Under the pieces are notes generated by a model. That model saw only the letters and a program-made list of their open reading frames with translations. It did no database searches and was not told the origin of the DNA. Both the position numbers and the translations under genes were made by a program. Shown here piece after piece: positions 34,126 to 41,760 of a stretch of 64,000 nucleotides of DNA (the stretch's first letter is position 1; every line of letters begins with the position of its first letter). The DNA is from Micromonospora zamorensis (lineage in GTDB: Bacteria > Actinomycetota > Actinomycetes > Mycobacteriales > Micromonosporaceae). The stretch covers positions 5,766,001 to 5,830,000 of the forward strand of contig NZ_LT607755.1 in assembly GCF_900090275.1 (NCBI RefSeq), written 5' to 3'.

Positions 34126-35132
34126 GCGCCCCACCCTCCTCCGGCGGGGCCGGGCTGACCCGCCCCGCCGACCTTCATGGACTCGTCGACCTGCCGGTGC
34201 TGGCCGGGGACCGGCGCGGTGGCGGTCAGTTCGAGGAAGACGCTCTCCAGATCGACGGCGATCGGCGCCAACTCGCTGACATAGAGGTTCTGCTCGGCGA
34301 GCAGCCGTGTCACCGAGGCCGGCTTGTCGACGCCGGCGAGCATCAGGTGGTCGGGGTGCCCGGCGACCTGGATCCCCGCCCGGGTGAGCACCTCGGTGGC
34401 CGCCGGCAGGTCGCTGACCGCTTCCAGCCGGATCCGGACCGCACTGGACGAGTGCTGCGCGAGCACCTCGTCGACCGGGCCGAAGGCGACCCGCCGACCC
34501 AGCGAGATGATGGTGACCGAGTCGCAGATCAGCTGGATCTCGCCGAGGATGTGGCTGGACAGCACCACTGTCATGCCGGATTCGGCAAGGGTACGCATCA
34601 GCGTGCGCATCTCCCGGATGCCGCCCGGGTCGAGGCCGTTGGCCGGCTCGTCGAGGATGAGCAGCTTCGGGTTCTTCAGCAGGGCCGAGGCCACGGCGAG
34701 CCGCTGCTTCATGCCCAACGAGTACGTCTTGACCCGCTCACCGGACCGGTCGCGCAGCCCGACGAGTTCCAGCACCTCGTCGACCCGGGTGGCCGGCACC
34801 TCGCCGGCACCGGCCAGCAGGGACAGCGTGTCCCGTGCCGAGAAGTGCGGGAAGAACTGCGGGCTCTCCACGATCGCGCCGACCTGGCCGGCGACGGCGG
34901 GCAGCGCGTGGGGCACCTCGTGCCCGAGCAGTGACATCCGCCCTCCGTCGGGCCGGATCAGGCCGAGCAGAGTACGCAGAGTGGTCGTCTTGCCTGATCC
35001 GTTGGGGCCGAGGAAGCCGTGCACCTGCCCCGCGTCGACCCGCATGTCGAAGCCGTCGAGCGCGTTGCGGGTGCCGCGTCGACGACTCTTGTACGTCTTA
35101 CGGAGACCTTCGATCTCCAGGACAGCTGGCAA
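34122..35132 (-). CDS. ABC transporter ATP-binding protein
   Basis: A 336-aa ABC ATPase: Walker A GPNGSGKTTTLR, signature YSLGMKQRLA, Walker B LLILDEPANGLDP, H-loop SSH. A roughly 100-residue C-terminal extension typical of ABC-2 exporters follows. TTG 35132 (LPAVLEIEGLRKTYK) is chosen: GGGGGAGG (35139-35146) lies 6 nt upstream, and the farther ATG at 35174 falls inside the predicted -10 box. Substrate unknown; adjacent repeats suggest regulation by an unlinked factor. Confidence 0.9.
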   Translation of the reverse strand: MPAVLEIEGLRKTYKSRRRGTRNALDGFDMRVDAGQVHGFLGPNGSGKTTTLRTLLGLIRPDGGRMSLLGHEVPHALPAVAGQVGAIVESPQFFPHFSARDTLSLLAGAGEVPATRVDEVLELVGLRDRSGERVKTYSLGMKQRLAVASALLKNPKLLILDEPANGLDPGGIREMRTLMRTLAESGMTVVLSSHILGEIQLICDSVTIISLGRRVAFGPVDEVLAQHSSSAVRIRLEAVSDLPAATEVLTRAGIQVAGHPDHLMLAGVDKPASVTRLLAEQNLYVSELAPIAVDLESVFLELTATAPVPGQHRQVDESMKVGGAGQPGPAGGGWGA

Positions 35133-35169
35133 GCTGCACCTCCCCCGATGGGTGGGCGTGACAGCCGAC

Positions 35170-35210
35170 ACCATACGCGGTATGCAGACGGTCGCAATAC
35201 GCGGTATGCA
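35170..35210 (-). promoter_or_regulatory. Promoter of the ABC operon with two 14-bp direct repeats
   Basis: ATACGCGGTATGCA occurs twice without mismatch (35173-35186 and 35197-35210; 24-bp period), and each copy contains the palindrome ATAC-gcg-GTAT. On the minus strand, TTGCGA (35192-35197), 16 nt and TATGGT (35170-35175) form a good promoter, placing one repeat in the spacer/-10 region and the other just upstream of -35. This is a likely repressor operator; no regulator gene is adjacent. Confidence 0.75.
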
Positions 35211-35253
35211 TCGACGCGCCGATCGGGCTACTTCATCGACGGAACGTGACGGC

Positions 35254-36039
35254 TCAGGCGCAGATGACCTGTACGCCGGCGGCGCGGAACCCCTCCACCA
35301 CCGTCGGGTCGGCACCGGAGTCGGTCACCAGCGTCTCCACCCGTTCGACCGGGCAGATCCGGGCGAAGGCGTGCCCGCCCAGTTTGGACGAGTCCGCGAT
35401 GATGACCACGCGCTTGGCCCGGGCCACCATCAGGTTGTTCATCGCCGCCTCGCCCTCGTGGTGGGCTGCGGCGCCGAGCTGCGGGTCGATCGCGTCCACG
35501 CCGAGCAACGCGACGTCCAGGGTGACCTCGCGCAGCAGCGCCCCGCCCAGCGGGCCGACGAGCTCGAACGACTTCGGGCGCACCACCCCGCCGGCCACCA
35601 CGACCTTCATCCGGGACCGGACCAGCAGCTCGTTGGCGATGTTGAGCGCGTTGGTCACCACGGTGAGCTGGGCGCCCTCGGCACTGGTGTTGAGGTCCGG
35701 CCGGACGGCGAGGGCCCTCGCGACCTCGGTGCTGGTGGTGCCGCCGTTCAGGCCGACCACCGTGCCCGGCGTGACGAGCGCGGCGGCGGCAGCCCCGATG
35801 CGCTGCTTCTCCGCCGAGTGCTTGGCCGTCTTGTAACGCAGGGGCAGGTCGTACGAGACGCCGTTGGCGACCGCGCCGCCCCGGGTCCTCGTGATCATCT
35901 GCTGCTGGGCGAGCTGGTCGAAGTCACGCCGGATGGTGGCCTGGGAGACGTCGAGCCGCTCGGCTGCCGCCTCCACGCTGACCCGGCCGTTGTCGGTCAG
36001 CATTTCGAGCAGGGCGTTCCATCTGGCGTACCGGTCCAC
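35254..36039 (-). CDS. DeoR/GlpR-family transcriptional regulator
   Basis: About 261 aa. The N-terminal DeoR helix-turn-helix has EAAAERLDVSQATIRRDFDQ, followed by the C-terminal sugar-phosphate-sensing DeoRC domain (VVGLNGGTTSTEVARAL, and DVALLGVDAIDPQLGAAAHHEGEAAMN with the effector-site residues). GTG 36039 (VDRYARWNALLEML) is chosen with GGGAGG upstream; ATG 36090 is possible. It is divergent from agaS-nagK-nagA and probably represses that operon until an amino-sugar phosphate binds. Confidence 0.9.
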   Translation of the reverse strand: MDRYARWNALLEMLTDNGRVSVEAAAERLDVSQATIRRDFDQLAQQQMITRTRGGAVANGVSYDLPLRYKTAKHSAEKQRIGAAAAALVTPGTVVGLNGGTTSTEVARALAVRPDLNTSAEGAQLTVVTNALNIANELLVRSRMKVVVAGGVVRPKSFELVGPLGGALLREVTLDVALLGVDAIDPQLGAAAHHEGEAAMNNLMVARAKRVVIIADSSKLGGHAFARICPVERVETLVTDSGADPTVVEGFRAAGVQVICA

Positions 36040-36094
36040 CGCGGAGGCCCTCCCAGTAACTGCACGGACGGTGATTGATTGCGTGCACACTAGT

Positions 36095-36185
36095 GCGCGA
36101 AACTAGGCTGGCGCAAAAGACTGACCTGCGCGATCGGCTGGTCGGTTGCCACGGCCACCCGCGTTCGCGCAGAATAACGCGCGAA
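36095..36185. promoter_or_regulatory. Candidate DeoR operators (GCGCGAA repeats)
   Basis: TTCGCGC (36164-36170)-N8-GCGCGAA (36179-36185) forms a perfect inverted pair, and a third GCGCGAA sits at 36095-36101 within TAGTGCGCGAAACTAG. They lie between the DeoR gene and the agaS start and flank the probable promoters. Confidence 0.6.
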
Positions 36186-36239
36186 ATGCGGGTCTAACGA
36201 GCCGTATTGCGCACCGGTCGCCCCTGCGAGGAGTTTCCC

Positions 36240-37169
36240 ATGGCGTACGTGGACGCGGAGATCGCGAGCCAACCCGACTGTTGGCGGGAGGCCGCCGAGC
36301 TGGCCGACGTCGTACGCGGTGACCTGCCGCGCCCCGGTGAGCGGGTCGCCGTCGTCGGTTGCGGCACGTCGTGGTTCATGGCGATGGCGTACGCGGCCCG
36401 CCGCGAGCAGGCCGGCCAGGGCGAGACCGACGCGTTCCAGGCGTCCGAGTTCCCCGCCGGCCGCCAGTACGACCGGCTGATCGCGATCACCCGCTCGGGC
36501 TGCACGACGGAGGTGCTGGACCTGCTCGCCGCGCTGCGCGGGCGTACACCCACCACCGTCATCGTCGGCGACCCGGCGTCCCCGGCGGTCGACCTGGCCA
36601 CCGCCACGGTCGCCATGCCCTTCGCCGACGAGCGGTCGGTGGTGCAGACCCGCTTCCCGACCACGGCCCTGGCCCTGCTCCGGGCCCACCTGGGCGACCC
36701 GGTGACCGCGCTCGCCGCCGACGCCGAGGTGGCCGTGCGCTCCCCGCTGCCGATCGACCCGGCCACCATCGGGCAGGTCACCTTCCTCGGTCGGGGGTGG
36801 ACGGTCGGGTTGGCCCAGGAGGCAGCGCTGAAGTGTCGCGAGACGGCCACCTTCTGGGCCGAGGCGTACCCGGCGATGGACTACCGGCACGGCCCCATCT
36901 CGGTCGCCGCGCCCGGCCGGCTGGTCTGGGCGTTCGGCGAGCTGCCCGAGGGTCTCCCCGAGGACGTGGCCGCCACCGGCGCCGCCTTCGTGCACAGCCG
37001 CACCCACGGTTGGCGCACGGTGCTGGGCAGTTGGTCCGCCGGTCGCACCCCGGTCGACCCGATGGCCGACCTGATCCTGGCGCAACGCTTCGCTGTCGCG
37101 CTCGCCACCAGCCGGGGTCTCGACCCGGACGCGCCCCGGCACCTGAGCCGGTCCGTGGTGTTGGCGTGA
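36240..37169 (+). CDS. SIS-domain sugar isomerase/deaminase (AgaS/GlmS-like)
   Basis: A 309-aa protein with two SIS folds. VVGCGTSWFMAMAYAARREQ begins the first phosphosugar site, and FLGRGWTVGLAQEAALKCRE with MDYRHGP marks the second, as in AgaS and the GlmS isomerase half. There is no glutaminase domain, so it most likely deaminates or isomerises an amino-sugar 6-phosphate. GAGGAG precedes the ATG at 36240; a farther-upstream start is unlikely. First gene of a catabolic operon with a ROK kinase and NagA. Confidence 0.88.
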   Translation: MAYVDAEIASQPDCWREAAELADVVRGDLPRPGERVAVVGCGTSWFMAMAYAARREQAGQGETDAFQASEFPAGRQYDRLIAITRSGCTTEVLDLLAALRGRTPTTVIVGDPASPAVDLATATVAMPFADERSVVQTRFPTTALALLRAHLGDPVTALAADAEVAVRSPLPIDPATIGQVTFLGRGWTVGLAQEAALKCRETATFWAEAYPAMDYRHGPISVAAPGRLVWAFGELPEGLPEDVAATGAAFVHSRTHGWRTVLGSWSAGRTPVDPMADLILAQRFAVALATSRGLDPDAPRHLSRSVVLA

Positions 37170-37224
37170 GCGCGAGGAGTGAGCCGGGTTTGCGAGCCCC
37201 GCAGTCGCGAACCGAGCTGGCCCA

Positions 37225-38190
37225 GTGAGCGACGCCGTGGACGCCGACCAGGTGGTCGTCGCGCTGGACGTGGGCGGCACCGGCATGAAGTGCGCCCTGG
37301 TCCGGCCGGACGGCGTCACGGTACGCACCGAGCGGCACCCCACCAACGCCAGCCGCGGCCCGACGGCAGTGGTCGGCACGATCCTGGACGTGGCCGAAGG
37401 GCTTGCCGAGAAGGCCCGCGCCGACGGCCTCACCCCGATCGCTGTCGGCATCGCCGTGCCCGGGGTGGTGGACGAGGCACGCGGAGTCGCGGTCTGGTCG
37501 GCGAACGTGGGCTTCCGGGACGTACCCCTGCGGGACCTGGCGGTCAGGCGGCTCGGCCTGCCGACGACGCTCGGCCACGACGTGCGCGTCGGTGGTCTCG
37601 CCGAGGCCCGGCTCGGCGCCGGGCGCGGCACCGGGCACGTGCTGTTCGTGGCGATCGGCACCGGCATCGCCGCCGCGCACGTCGTCGACGGCAGAGCCGC
37701 CGTGGGTGCCCACGACGCCGCCGGGGAGATCGGCCACATCCTGGTCCGACCCGACGGCCCGCGCTGCGGCTGCGGTCGACCCGGCTGCCTGGAGGCGATC
37801 GCTTCGGCCTCCGCGATCGGACGCCGCTACGCCGAACTCTCCGGTGCGACAGCCGACGCCCCGGTGACAGCCGCCGAGGTGGCCGAGCGGGCCGCGGCCG
37901 GCGAGCCACTCGCCGGCGAGGTCTGGCAGGAGGCCGTCGAGGCGCTCGCCGACGGCCTTGCCACCGGGCAGGCGCTGTACGACGTGGCGACGATCGTGCT
38001 CGGCGGCGGCCTGGCCCAGGCCGGCGACCGGCTGCTGACCCCCCTGCGGGCAGCGCTGCACGAGCGAATGACCTTCCACCGGGAGCCGCGGCTGGTCGCG
38101 GCTGCCCTCGGCGACGAGGCCGGCTGCCTCGGTGCCGCCCTGCTCGCCCTGGACGCCGTTCGCGTCCGTGACCACCAGGAGAAACGATGA
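37225..38190 (+). CDS. ROK-family sugar kinase (probable N-acetylglucosamine/glucose kinase)
   Basis: A 321-aa kinase with the ATP/phosphate-binding VALDVGGTGMKCALV at the N-terminus, GIAVPGVVD, the catalytic-loop region TLGHDVRVGGLAE, and the ROK zinc site with CGCGRPGCLEAIAS. In this operon it would phosphorylate N-acetylglucosamine or a related amino sugar. In its NagK-like GHDV motif, Asp is the expected catalytic base. The GTG at 37225 has only a weak ribosome site. Its end overlaps nagA by ATGA. Confidence 0.9.
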   Translation: MSDAVDADQVVVALDVGGTGMKCALVRPDGVTVRTERHPTNASRGPTAVVGTILDVAEGLAEKARADGLTPIAVGIAVPGVVDEARGVAVWSANVGFRDVPLRDLAVRRLGLPTTLGHDVRVGGLAEARLGAGRGTGHVLFVAIGTGIAAAHVVDGRAAVGAHDAAGEIGHILVRPDGPRCGCGRPGCLEAIASASAIGRRYAELSGATADAPVTAAEVAERAAAGEPLAGEVWQEAVEALADGLATGQALYDVATIVLGGGLAQAGDRLLTPLRAALHERMTFHREPRLVAAALGDEAGCLGAALLALDAVRVRDHQEKR

Positions 38191-39296
38191 CCGTACGGGT
38201 GAACGGCCGCGTGGTGACCCCGACCGGTGTCATCCGACAGGGCTGCGTCGAGTGGGACGGGGATCGGATCACCGCGGTGGCCGAATATCCCTCGGTCCGC
38301 GACGGGCACTGGATCCTGCCGGGCTTCGTCGACATGCACACCCACGGCGGTGGCGGGCACACCTTCACCACGGGGGATGCCGCCGAGGCTCGGGCGGCGG
38401 CCGACTTCCACCTCGCGCACGGCACGACCACCCTGCTGGCGAGCCTGGTCAGCTCACCATTTCCGCTGATGCGCGCGGCCACCGAGGCGTTCGCTCCCCT
38501 GGTCGACGAGGGTGTGCTGGCGGGCGTCCACTTCGAAGGGCCCTACCTCTCCTCAGCACGGTGTGGCGCGCAGAACCCGGAGTACCTGCGCGACCCGTCG
38601 ACCGACGAGCTGGCCGAGCTGATCGAGCTGGGCCGGGGCGCGGTGCGGATGGTCACCCTCGCCCCGGAACGCGACGGCGCACTGGAGGCGATCAAGCTCC
38701 TCACCGCGCAGCGGGTGGTGGCGGCGGTCGGCCACACCGACGCCACGTACGAGCAGACTCGCGCGGCGGTCGCCGCCGGCGCCAGCGTCGGCACCCACCT
38801 GTTCAACGGCATGCGTCCCGTGCACCACCGCGAACCGGGTCCGGTGGTGGCCCTGCTCGACGAGCCCACCGTGATCTGCGAACTTGTCGCCGACGGGGTG
38901 CACCTGCACGACGGCATGTTGACCTTCGCGACCGCGACCGCAGGCCCGGACCGGGCCGCGCTGATCACCGACGCGATGGCAGCCGCGGGGATGGCAGACG
39001 GCGAGTACGAGCTGGGCGGCCAGGCCGTCACCGTGACCGACGGGGTGGCGCGACTGGCCCGTGACGGGTCGATCGCCGGCAGCACCCTGACCATGGACGC
39101 TGCCCTGCGGCACGCCGTGGACGCCGGGATCCCGATCTCGGACGCCGCCCGGATGGTGGCCACCACCCCGGCACGGGCCATCGGCCTGGGCGACCAGGTG
39201 GGTGCCCTCCAGGTGGGCCTCCGCGCCGACCTGGTGGTGCTGGACGCCGACCTGAATGTGGTCCGGGTGCTGCGCCGAGGCTCCTGGGTGGAGTAA
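38187..39296 (+). CDS. nagA: N-acetylglucosamine-6-phosphate deacetylase
   Basis: A 369-aa amidohydrolase. Metal-site motifs are visible: GFVDMHTHGGGGHTF near residue 48, the Glu in GVHFEGPYLS, VGHTDATYEQ, GTHLFNGM and the catalytic Asp in ALITDAMAAAGM. It removes acetate from GlcNAc-6-phosphate, feeding GlcN-6-P to the SIS protein. Together with the DeoR regulator this gives a compact amino-sugar utilisation locus; no PTS or ABC sugar transporter is present in the window. Confidence 0.95.
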   Translation: MTVRVNGRVVTPTGVIRQGCVEWDGDRITAVAEYPSVRDGHWILPGFVDMHTHGGGGHTFTTGDAAEARAAADFHLAHGTTTLLASLVSSPFPLMRAATEAFAPLVDEGVLAGVHFEGPYLSSARCGAQNPEYLRDPSTDELAELIELGRGAVRMVTLAPERDGALEAIKLLTAQRVVAAVGHTDATYEQTRAAVAAGASVGTHLFNGMRPVHHREPGPVVALLDEPTVICELVADGVHLHDGMLTFATATAGPDRAALITDAMAAAGMADGEYELGGQAVTVTDGVARLARDGSIAGSTLTMDAALRHAVDAGIPISDAARMVATTPARAIGLGDQVGALQVGLRADLVVLDADLNVVRVLRRGSWVE

Positions 39297-39400
39297 CGGC
39301 GGCCGTCGCCCTGGCCGGGCCCGGTCTGGCGTGCTCCGGCGTGGCGCGGCGTGCTCCCGGCGGGCCCGGCGCTGCTCGGCCTGGCGCGGCGCGGCGCGGC

Positions 39401-39460
39401 GTGGCCTGGCCCGGCGCGGCGTGGCCTGGCCCGGCGCGGCGTGGCCTGGCCCGGCGCGGC
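39401..39460 (+). repeat. Three perfect copies of a 20-bp tandem repeat
   Basis: The unit GTGGCCTGGCCCGGCGCGGC occurs at 39401-39420, 39421-39440 and 39441-39460 without mismatch. It is preceded by degenerate GGCGCGGC-type units from about 39380 and ends in a partial unit at 39461. It has no spacer/repeat structure of a CRISPR. Confidence 0.9.
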
Positions 39461-39480
39461 GTGGCACCCCGCGGCCCCTC

Positions 39481-39636
39481 TGGAGCTGATGGCGTAAACG
39501 AATCAGCCGGCCCCAACGATCCTGGGCCAGGGCAACGGCCAAGGGGGCAGAGCGGGGCCAGGGTCAGGGGCCAAGGCCATGGGCCAGCGGGCCGGGACAC
39601 GGGCCAGCGAGTGATTCGTTTACGACATCAGCTCCA
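39481..39636. repeat. 156-bp element bounded by 25-bp terminal inverted repeats (MITE-like)
   Basis: The left end 39481-39505 (TGGAGCTGATGGCGTAAACG...) is the inverted copy of 39612-39636 with one mismatch. The interior (about 106 bp) holds repeated GGGCCAG motifs and no ORF. The ends are less GC-rich than the interior. No clear target-site duplication flanks it. It could be a miniature mobile element, a dispersed palindromic repeat or an elaborate bidirectional terminator. Confidence 0.75.
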
Positions 39637-39688
39637 AAGGCAGCTACCACATACTCCCGATGCGACGCGGAGCAGGCATAGCCCGAGC

Positions 39689-40912
39689 TCAGCCGATGGC
39701 GGGGACTTCCACGCCGAGGATGGCCTGCTCGTCGGGACGGTGCACCAGCACGTCGGCCAGGTACGACTGGACCGCGTGGCGCATCCCGACGTCCCGGCCG
39801 GCCTGCTCGGAGAGCAACCACTTGTGCTCGATGATCTGCGCGAACAGCTCCTGCGGCTCCAGCTTGCGGCGCAGGTGCGCGGGAACGGCCCGGACCACCG
39901 GCTCGAAGACCTCGGTGAGCCAGCGGTGTGCGGCCTGCTGCTCGTCGGTCAGGTCGCTCTCCGCCCGATAGGCGTCCAGGTCGTTGAGCAGCTTGCGCGC
40001 CTGATTCTCCTCGGCGTCCAGACCGGTCAGCCGCAGCAGCCGCCGGGTGTGGTAGCCGGCGTCGACCACCTTCGGCCGGACCAGGTAACGCCCGTCGTCG
40101 ATGGAGGACATGGCCACCTCGGCCACGTCGAAGCCCAGCTCGTTGAGGCGGCGGATCCGGCCCTCGATGTCGTGCCGGGCCTCCCGCTCGACCGCCTGCT
40201 CGTAGGTGATCTCGTGCCACAGTCGCTCGTAGCGCTGCACGACCTCCTCGCAGACCACCTCGGGGTCGATGGACTCGTGCAGCAGGCCGGCGGCCTGGAG
40301 GTCCAGCGCCTCACCGAAGATGTTCACCCGGGCGATCTCCAGGTCCTCACCGCGCTGACCGTTGGAGAGTGAGTTGTGCAACGCGCCCGTCTCCGCGTCC
40401 ACCAGGTAGGCGGCGAACGCGCCCGCGTCCCGGCGGAACAGCGTGTTCGACAGCGAGCAGTCACCCCAGAAGAAGCCAGTGAGGTGCATCCGCACGATCA
40501 GGGCGGCGAGCGCGTCGAGCAGCCGGCTCATCGTCTCCGGCCGCAGGGTGTGCGAGAACAGCGCCCGGTACGGCAGGGAGAACTGGAGGTGCCGGGTGAT
40601 CAGCACCGATTCGAGAGGTTCCCCGTCCTCGGTCTGCCGGTCGGCGACGACCGCCACCGCCTCGACCGAGGGAAAGTCGATCCGCTCCAGGGCCCTGAGC
40701 AGGTCGTACTCCCGCTCAGCGATCCGCTCGCGAGTCTCCTTGAACGCGTACACATAGTCACCGAGCCGGACGAACCGGACGATGTGTCGGGAGATGCCCT
40801 GCGGCAGGGCCACCAGGTGTTGGGCAGGCCACTCCTCCAGCGGTGTCGACCAGGGCAGGTCGAGCAGCGCCGGGTCCACGAGGGCAGACGTGATCCGCAC
40901 GGGCACAAGCAT
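39689..40912 (-). CDS. DUF4032 kinase-like protein
   Basis: A 407-aa protein. The N-terminal half has protein-kinase-like features: a lysine strand DYVYAFKETRERIAEREYDL, then the catalytic-loop-like FFWGDCSLSNTLFRR (GDxxxxN) and a metal-site-like AYLVDAETGAL. The C-terminal half matches the DUF4032 layout (EEVVQRYERLWHEITYEQ and ELFAQIIEHKWLLSE). It belongs to the lipopolysaccharide-kinase/phosphotransferase-like families; the substrate is unknown. The ATG at 40912 has GAGG upstream. Confidence 0.85.
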   Translation of the reverse strand: MLVPVRITSALVDPALLDLPWSTPLEEWPAQHLVALPQGISRHIVRFVRLGDYVYAFKETRERIAEREYDLLRALERIDFPSVEAVAVVADRQTEDGEPLESVLITRHLQFSLPYRALFSHTLRPETMSRLLDALAALIVRMHLTGFFWGDCSLSNTLFRRDAGAFAAYLVDAETGALHNSLSNGQRGEDLEIARVNIFGEALDLQAAGLLHESIDPEVVCEEVVQRYERLWHEITYEQAVEREARHDIEGRIRRLNELGFDVAEVAMSSIDDGRYLVRPKVVDAGYHTRRLLRLTGLDAEENQARKLLNDLDAYRAESDLTDEQQAAHRWLTEVFEPVVRAVPAHLRRKLEPQELFAQIIEHKWLLSEQAGRDVGMRHAVQSYLADVLVHRPDEQAILGVEVPAIG

Positions 40913-41002
40913 GACGCCTCGCCCCCCGCATCCGCCTCACATCGTGGTTGGGCCCACAGCGCCGAACACCCCGGCCTGGCACCGGGCCGGTAGCGTGGTC
41001 GC

Positions 41003-41749
41003 GTGCTCAAACCCACGGCGGTACGACGTGACCTGCGGCTACGGCCCGTCCGACCGGCCGGCTGGTGGTTCGACGCGCTGCTGCTGGTCGGGTTCGGCGC
41101 GTTGACCCTCGCCCTCGCCGGAGGTGCGTTGCTCGGTCTGGACCTCGCGGTCCGGGAGTGGGCCTACGCCCATCACCCCGCGCCGATCTACTGGACGGCC
41201 CGGGTGTTCAACTTCCTCGGGCAGGGTGGATGGCTGCTGATGCCGCTCTCCGGGGCGCTCGCCGTCGCGGTGGCCTGGCGGAGCCGTACCGTCCGGCCAC
41301 TGCTGCTGCTGGCGGGGGCGTTCGTCCTCCTGTATCTGACGGTCGGGCCACTCAAGGTCCTGACCGACCGGGCCGCGCCCAGCTCCGACCTGCCGCCGAC
41401 CCAGTCGGTTCGGATCTTCAACGACCTGCCGCCCACCGAGTACGACCTGTCCTACCCGTCCGGGCACGTCGCCAACGCGATCGTCTGGTACGGGGTGATG
41501 GCCGTCCTGCTGACCGCGCTCACGGCGGGGCGACTGCACCCGAGCGTGCACCGACTGATCCGATTCGCTCCCCCGGCGATCCTGCTGGTCACGACGACCT
41601 ACCTGAACTTCCACTGGCTCACCGACGGCGTGGCGGCCCTGCTGCTCGGGGTCTTCCTGGACCGGCTGCTGCACCGGGTGCCCTGGGACGACATCCCGCT
41701 CCCCCGCCGGCTACGCGATTGGGACCGGCCGTTCACCTCGTACCCCTAG
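41003..41749 (+). CDS. PAP2-family membrane phosphatase
   Basis: A 248-aa integral membrane phosphatase with about six helices. The active-site signature is spread over LKVLTDRAAPSSD (KxxxxR-type), YPSGHVANAI and YLNFHWLTDGVAALLLG (His...Asp). Family members dephosphorylate lipid phosphates such as undecaprenyl pyrophosphate or phosphatidic acid at the membrane. TAGCGT (40991-40996)-N6-GTG without a Shine-Dalgarno indicates a leaderless transcript. It is divergent from the DUF4032 gene. Confidence 0.9.
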   Translation: MLKPTAVRRDLRLRPVRPAGWWFDALLLVGFGALTLALAGGALLGLDLAVREWAYAHHPAPIYWTARVFNFLGQGGWLLMPLSGALAVAVAWRSRTVRPLLLLAGAFVLLYLTVGPLKVLTDRAAPSSDLPPTQSVRIFNDLPPTEYDLSYPSGHVANAIVWYGVMAVLLTALTAGRLHPSVHRLIRFAPPAILLVTTTYLNFHWLTDGVAALLLGVFLDRLLHRVPWDDIPLPRRLRDWDRPFTSYP

Positions 41750-41760
41750 GGTTTCGGTCC

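Larger units (their letters stand above)
39297..39688. other. 392-bp convergent intergenic region with repeats
   Basis: Between the nagA stop and the DUF4032 stop. It is filled by a C/G-only tandem-repeat tract (about 39320-39475) and a 156-bp inverted-repeat-bounded element. No ORF is believable in the low-complexity part. Confidence 0.6.

Noticed and set aside
35133..35174. ATG at 35174 as start of the ABC ATPase
   Set aside because: It coincides with the predicted -10 box, whereas TTG 35132 has a strong ribosome site at ideal spacing.
39401..39460. The 20-bp tandem repeat as a CRISPR array
   Set aside because: The units are directly adjacent with no spacers, and no cas genes are present.
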